This document shows positions 20,472 to 23,176 of a stretch of 23,176 bases of DNA, piece after piece. Every line of letters starts with the position of its first letter. Position 1 is the first letter of the stretch. The translations under genes and the position numbers were made by a program. Below the pieces are notes generated by a model. The model was not told where the DNA came from, made no database searches, and saw only the letters and a list, made by a program, of their open reading frames with translations. Where the stretch lies: positions 1 to 23,176 of the forward strand of contig CAIMDX010000074.1 of assembly GCA_903839905.1 (NCBI GenBank), given 5' to 3'. Source of the DNA: an uncultured bacterium (lineage in GTDB: Bacteria; Patescibacteriota; Minisyncoccia; Minisyncoccales; JAQTVQ01).

Positions 20472-21629
20472 ATGTCAAAGCAAAACACCAAGATAAGCAA
20501 GAGCCAGTCAAAAGAAAAGGCTGGCCAAAATAAAATCATAAAAGTTGCCATAGCCGGAACAGGGAATTGTTTTTCCAGTTTATTGCAAGGCATTTATTAT
20601 TATAAAAATATAGCTAATGACGACGAGCTTGTTCCGGGACTGATGCACAATGTTGTCGGTCCTTACAAAATTTCGGATATAAAGATCGTGGCCGCTTTTG
20701 ATATTGATAAGCGCAAAGTCGGCAAAGATATTTCCGAAGCCATTTTTGCAGAACCGAATTGCACTAAAATTTTTTTCCACGATGTTCCTAAAACAGGCGT
20801 CAAAGTTAAAATGGGAAATTTGCTGGACGGAGTAGCCAGCCATATGAAAGATTATCCGGAAGACAAAACTTTTGTCGTATCCGCTGAAAAAGCTGTTAAT
20901 GTGGCCGAAGAGCTGAAAAGATCAGGCGCCGAAATTTTGATCAACTATATGCCGGTCGGATCCCAGAAGGCCACCGAATTCTACGCCAATGCCGCTCTGC
21001 AGGCAGGATGCGCCTTTATAAACTGTATGCCGGTCTTTATTGTTTCCAATGAAGAATGGGCCAAAAAATTTGAAGAAAAAGGCTTGCCCTGCATCGGCGA
21101 CGATATCAAATCCCAAATAGGAGCCACTATTGTTCATCGCACCCTAAGCCATTTGTTCAGCCAGCGAGGCGTAACCATTGACCGGTCTTACCAGCTTAAT
21201 TTCGGCGGCAATACCGACTTTTTAAATATGCTTTCCCGCGAAAGGCTTAAGTCTAAAAAAATATCTAAAACCGAAAGCGTAGAATCGCAATTAAGCAAAA
21301 GATTAAGCTATGACAATCTTCATATCGGCCCCAGCGATTGGATACCGTTCTTGAAAGACAATAAAATCTGCTTTATCAGGATAGAAGGCCGCAAGTTCGG
21401 CAATGTGCCGGTTGAGTTAGAGCTAAGATTATCGGTTGAAGACTCTCCAAATTCAGCTGGCTGCGTTATAGACGCCATCAGGATGATCAAGCTGGCCCTG
21501 GACCGCAAAACCGGCGGCGCTCTGCTTTCTCCGTCATCCTACTTTATGAAGCACCCGCCCCAGCAATTTACAGACGAGAAATCAAGGGAAATGGTAGAGG
21601 AGTTTATTTTGGGGAAGAGAGAACTTTAA
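20472..21629 (+). CDS. ino1: Inositol-3-phosphate synthase (MIPS)
   Basis: 385 aa, the short archaeal/actinobacterial-type length. It converts glucose-6-phosphate to 1L-myo-inositol-1-phosphate with NAD. A Rossmann start AIAGTGNCFSSLLQG (about 27-41) follows a basic, Ser/Lys-rich N-terminal extension of about 24 residues. Family motifs: INYMPVGSQKAT, GDDIKSQIGATIVHR, QLNFGGNTDFLNM, SDWIPFLKDNK and KLALDRK. It provides the head group for the phosphotransferase encoded at 22189. It is expressed from a promoter with an embedded palindromic operator shared with padR. Repeats separate it from the downstream padR-like/phosphotransferase pair. Confidence 0.94.
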   Translation: MSKQNTKISKSQSKEKAGQNKIIKVAIAGTGNCFSSLLQGIYYYKNIANDDELVPGLMHNVVGPYKISDIKIVAAFDIDKRKVGKDISEAIFAEPNCTKIFFHDVPKTGVKVKMGNLLDGVASHMKDYPEDKTFVVSAEKAVNVAEELKRSGAEILINYMPVGSQKATEFYANAALQAGCAFINCMPVFIVSNEEWAKKFEEKGLPCIGDDIKSQIGATIVHRTLSHLFSQRGVTIDRSYQLNFGGNTDFLNMLSRERLKSKKISKTESVESQLSKRLSYDNLHIGPSDWIPFLKDNKICFIRIEGRKFGNVPVELELRLSVEDSPNSAGCVIDAIRMIKLALDRKTGGALLSPSSYFMKHPPQQFTDEKSREMVEEFILGKREL

Positions 21630-21647
21630 GCGAATTTCTAATTAACC

Positions 21648-21667
21648 CCTGTCTACCGGCAGGCAGG
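21648..21667. repeat. CCTGCC/GGCAGG palindromic repeat, copy 3
   Basis: cctgtctaccggcaggcagg, just downstream of ino1 and before the long CCAATGACC-type repeat. Confidence 0.7.
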
Positions 21668-21686
21668 TAATTGATCTAATCTCTAA

Positions 21687-21817
21687 ACAAACCCCAATGA
21701 CCAAATCCCAATGCCCAACCAAGCCCCAAATCCTAATGACCAAATCGTTCGTTTTGGGAATTGGGATTTATTTGGGCATTGGTCATTGAGGTTTGGGATT
21801 TCCCGCCGGCAGGCGGG
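21687..21817. repeat. Long CCAATGACC-type palindromic repeat, copy 3, plus short GC palindrome
   Basis: Left: ccccaatgaccaaatccc, caaccaagccccaaatcc; centre caaatcgttcgttttggg (as in copy 1). Right: gggatttatttgggcattgg, tcattgaggtttggg. A short form of the GGCAGG palindrome (cccgccggcaggcggg, 21802-21817) closes it. Confidence 0.8.
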
Positions 21818-21857
21818 GATATTAGAAATTTATAATTTAATAGTATAGAATATATCT

Positions 21858-22181
21858 ATGAAACCAATCAACAGGACCCCAATAGAGCGGTTTGAGAAAA
21901 GCATTACCGAGGATAATCTTTGGATTTATGTTTTGTCCTTGGCTTTAAGAGAGGAAATCTGCGAACAGGATGTGCCGCGCCTTGTTTTTGAAAAATTCGG
22001 TTTTCTGCCGAGCAAATTCACGGCCGCCCGGGTTCTTAAACATTTAAAAGAGGGGGAATATATCAGGGCTGATAAAAGGCAAGGCAAAAAATCTTATATT
22101 GCCGCAGAAAAAGGAAAAGCGGAGCTGGAAAAAATGAAAACCTTTGTCAAAAACACCAACAAGGCCTTAGAAAAAATTTAA
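21858..22181 (+). CDS. PadR-like winged-helix protein (second copy)
   Basis: 107 aa. TEDNLWIYVLSLALREEICEQD and SKFTAARVLKHLKEGEYIRAD align with the first PadR (20068-20379) over the winged helix, and both have DNLWIY; the rest has diverged and the central glycine (GWEL) is replaced. The C-terminus is Lys-rich and helical. It lies 7 nt before the phosphotransferase gene, so it is probably its operon partner. A TATAGA -10 at 21844-21849 predicts a near-leaderless start. Likely role is regulation of the lipid gene, but DNA target is unknown. Confidence 0.65.
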   Translation: MKPINRTPIERFEKSITEDNLWIYVLSLALREEICEQDVPRLVFEKFGFLPSKFTAARVLKHLKEGEYIRADKRQGKKSYIAAEKGKAELEKMKTFVKNTNKALEKI

Positions 22182-22188
22182 TCTAATT

Positions 22189-22776
22189 ATGCTTGATCTT
22201 CACCGCGATTTGTTCCGGGGGCTGGAAAAAGCTGTTGCCGATTTTTTTTCGCCAATGCCCTTTACGCCGAACCAATACAGCTTCAGCTCTGTTGTTTTTG
22301 CTTTTATCTGTTTTTATTTTTTAATAAAACAAAATCTGGCTTGGGCCATTATTTTTTTCCTGATAGCCGCTTTCATGGATTTTGTTGACGGCGCCGTAGC
22401 CAGACGCAAAAATTTAACCACTAAAAAGGGTGCTTATCTGGACACGGTTTTTGACCGTTTCGTTGAAGGCATTCTTCTTTTTGGATTTTTATTCCTGCCT
22501 TTGCCCCAAATATTTTTTCCAAGCTATATTTGGATATTTTTGATTCTTTTCGGATCAATGATGACAACCTATGCCAAATCCGCGGCCAAAGAAAAAGAAC
22601 TCACCGTAAAGGAGCTAAAAGGGGGATTAATGTCCCGTGGAGAAAGAAGTATCTTTTATCTGTTAGCCATGACCACCGGAATATTCTGCGCCGAAGGAAT
22701 GGTTTGGATCTTGGCCATTATGGCAATACTGACAAATTTCACTGCCCTCCAACGGATCCGCTCGGCAATAGAATAG
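22189..22776 (+). CDS. CDP-alcohol phosphotransferase (inositol-phospholipid synthase-like)
   Basis: 195 aa integral membrane enzyme. The family signature D(x)2DG(x)2AR(x)8G(x)3D(x)3D is intact: Asp64, Asp67, Gly68, Ala71, Arg72, Gly81, Asp85 and Asp89. TPNQYS near 26-31 is the usual pre-TM1 motif. About five to six TM helices. It transfers a phospho-alcohol from a CDP-lipid to an acceptor. Location near the MIPS gene and beside a PadR paralogue points to inositol-1-phosphate as acceptor (phosphatidylinositol- or archaetidylinositol-phosphate synthase), but phosphatidylglycerophosphate synthase is not excluded by sequence. No SD. Confidence 0.8.
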   Translation: MLDLHRDLFRGLEKAVADFFSPMPFTPNQYSFSSVVFAFICFYFLIKQNLAWAIIFFLIAAFMDFVDGAVARRKNLTTKKGAYLDTVFDRFVEGILLFGFLFLPLPQIFFPSYIWIFLILFGSMMTTYAKSAAKEKELTVKELKGGLMSRGERSIFYLLAMTTGIFCAEGMVWILAIMAILTNFTALQRIRSAIE

Positions 22777-22798
22777 AAAAAGCCCTATAATCCGCGAT

Positions 22799-22879
22799 AA
22801 AAAATGGTCAAAGCCCCGCCTTCGCTAAAGCTACGGCGGGCAAAGCGGGCCTTGGCCAGTTTTTCGTGAGTTATCCACA
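22799..22879. repeat. DnaA-box palindromic repeat, long form, reversed
   Basis: Reverse orientation of the copy at 13615: ends with ttttcgtgag and TTATCCACA (22871-22879). Contains ccgccttcgctaaagctacggcggg and ggccttggccagttt (written in parts). Lies between the phosphotransferase and the convergent PHP gene. Confidence 0.8.
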
Positions 22880-22903
22880 GGAAATGGTTTTTGCTTCTAG
22901 TAA

Positions 22904-23176
22904 TTAATTTTTCTTTCTCCAGCTCGGGAAGAGAGAAGAAGTGATTTTGGCTAAGGCTGGGACGAATAAATAAATCCAGCTGGATTTTTTGCCAAAAACT
23001 TTGGTTTTTTTGTCTAAGATTGCTTTTTTAAATTCGTCTAAAGTGTTGGCTTTGGCTTCGGTGTAAGCATTGCCGGACATTTGCTTTAAATGCGCGTCGC
23101 TACCGCCGAAAAAAGCAAGGTTATGGGTTTTGGCAAGCTTGCGCGCCTTCTGGTCAAAAAAAGAAATCGGGCCGCG
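22904..23176 (-). CDS. PHP-domain metallo-phosphoesterase, C-terminal fragment
   Basis: The last 90 codons of a minus-strand gene whose start is beyond the right edge (stop TAA 22904-22906). The fragment contains the PHP closing motif GGSDAH in NLAFFGGSDAHLKQMSGNAY (contiguous 20 residues), followed by TLDEFKKAI, the usual pattern of PHP phosphoesterases such as YciV-like or histidinol-phosphatase-like proteins. The tail is K/S/F-rich and not conserved. It converges on the phosphotransferase gene and need not belong to the lipid operon. Substrate cannot be told from the fragment. Confidence 0.75.
   Translation of the reverse strand, partial: RGPISFFDQKARKLAKTHNLAFFGGSDAHLKQMSGNAYTEAKANTLDEFKKAILDKKTKVFGKKSSWIYLFVPALAKITSSLFPSWRKKN

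Overview
The window looks like a chromosomal segment of a candidate-phyla-radiation (Patescibacteria, probably Parcubacteria-like) bacterium; this is inference from content and no taxonomic marker was searched. Bacterial housekeeping genes (EF-P, RlmN, YchF), sigma70-type promoters, Rho-independent terminators and an ECF sigma factor show a bacterium. Mixed in are genes of archaeal or sporadic bacterial distribution: an isopentenyl phosphate kinase, a myo-inositol-1-phosphate synthase with a CDP-alcohol phosphotransferase, a DUF2769 protein, and a SipW/TasA-type surface system. Shine-Dalgarno sequences are mostly absent, several promoters sit directly on start codons, and gaps are full of short palindromic repeats.

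Layout. (1) 1-555: edge of a palindromic repeat, a promoter, a 32-codon upstream ORF and an intrinsic terminator. (2) 556-5638: surface-fibre locus with a TasA/camelysin-like protein, a SipW-type signal peptidase, a lamin-tail-domain secreted protein and a membrane-anchored camelysin-like/FnIII-like protein. (3) 5799-7340: secreted subtilase and a Cys-rich DUF2769 protein. (4) 7437-13595: ECF sigma factor, a small membrane protein that may be its anti-sigma factor, a DUF5666 protein, a MacA-like adaptor, a MacB-like ATPase and permease, and a second DUF5666 protein. (5) 13596-15012: the strongest regulatory find. A poly-cysteine leader peptide with its own promoter, an antiterminator and an intrinsic terminator precede cysteine synthase. 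(6) 15104-18497: isopentenyl phosphate kinase, YchF, RlmN and a small coiled-coil membrane protein. (7) Minus strand 18600-20379: EF-P, then a PolX-type HhH protein coupled to a PadR regulator. (8) 20381-22776: a palindromic operator in the shared promoter of padR and inositol-phosphate synthase, then a second PadR paralogue and a CDP-alcohol phosphotransferase. (9) The right edge holds the C-terminal end of a PHP-domain protein on the minus strand.

Genes working together. SipW would process the TasA-like proteins for export. The sigma/MacAB block reads as an envelope-stress export module. The PadR-MIPS-PadR-phosphotransferase block reads as inositol-phospholipid synthesis under PadR control. 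Cysteine synthase appears to be switched by ribosome-mediated attenuation that senses cysteinyl-tRNA.

Dispersed repeats are conspicuous. There are at least five families: a hairpin carrying a perfect DnaA box, short hairpins with a TTAG/CTAA centre, long CCAATGACC-type palindromes, CCTGCC/GGCAGG palindromes, and one perfect three-way-junction palindrome. No tRNA, rRNA, CRISPR array or transposase gene was seen.
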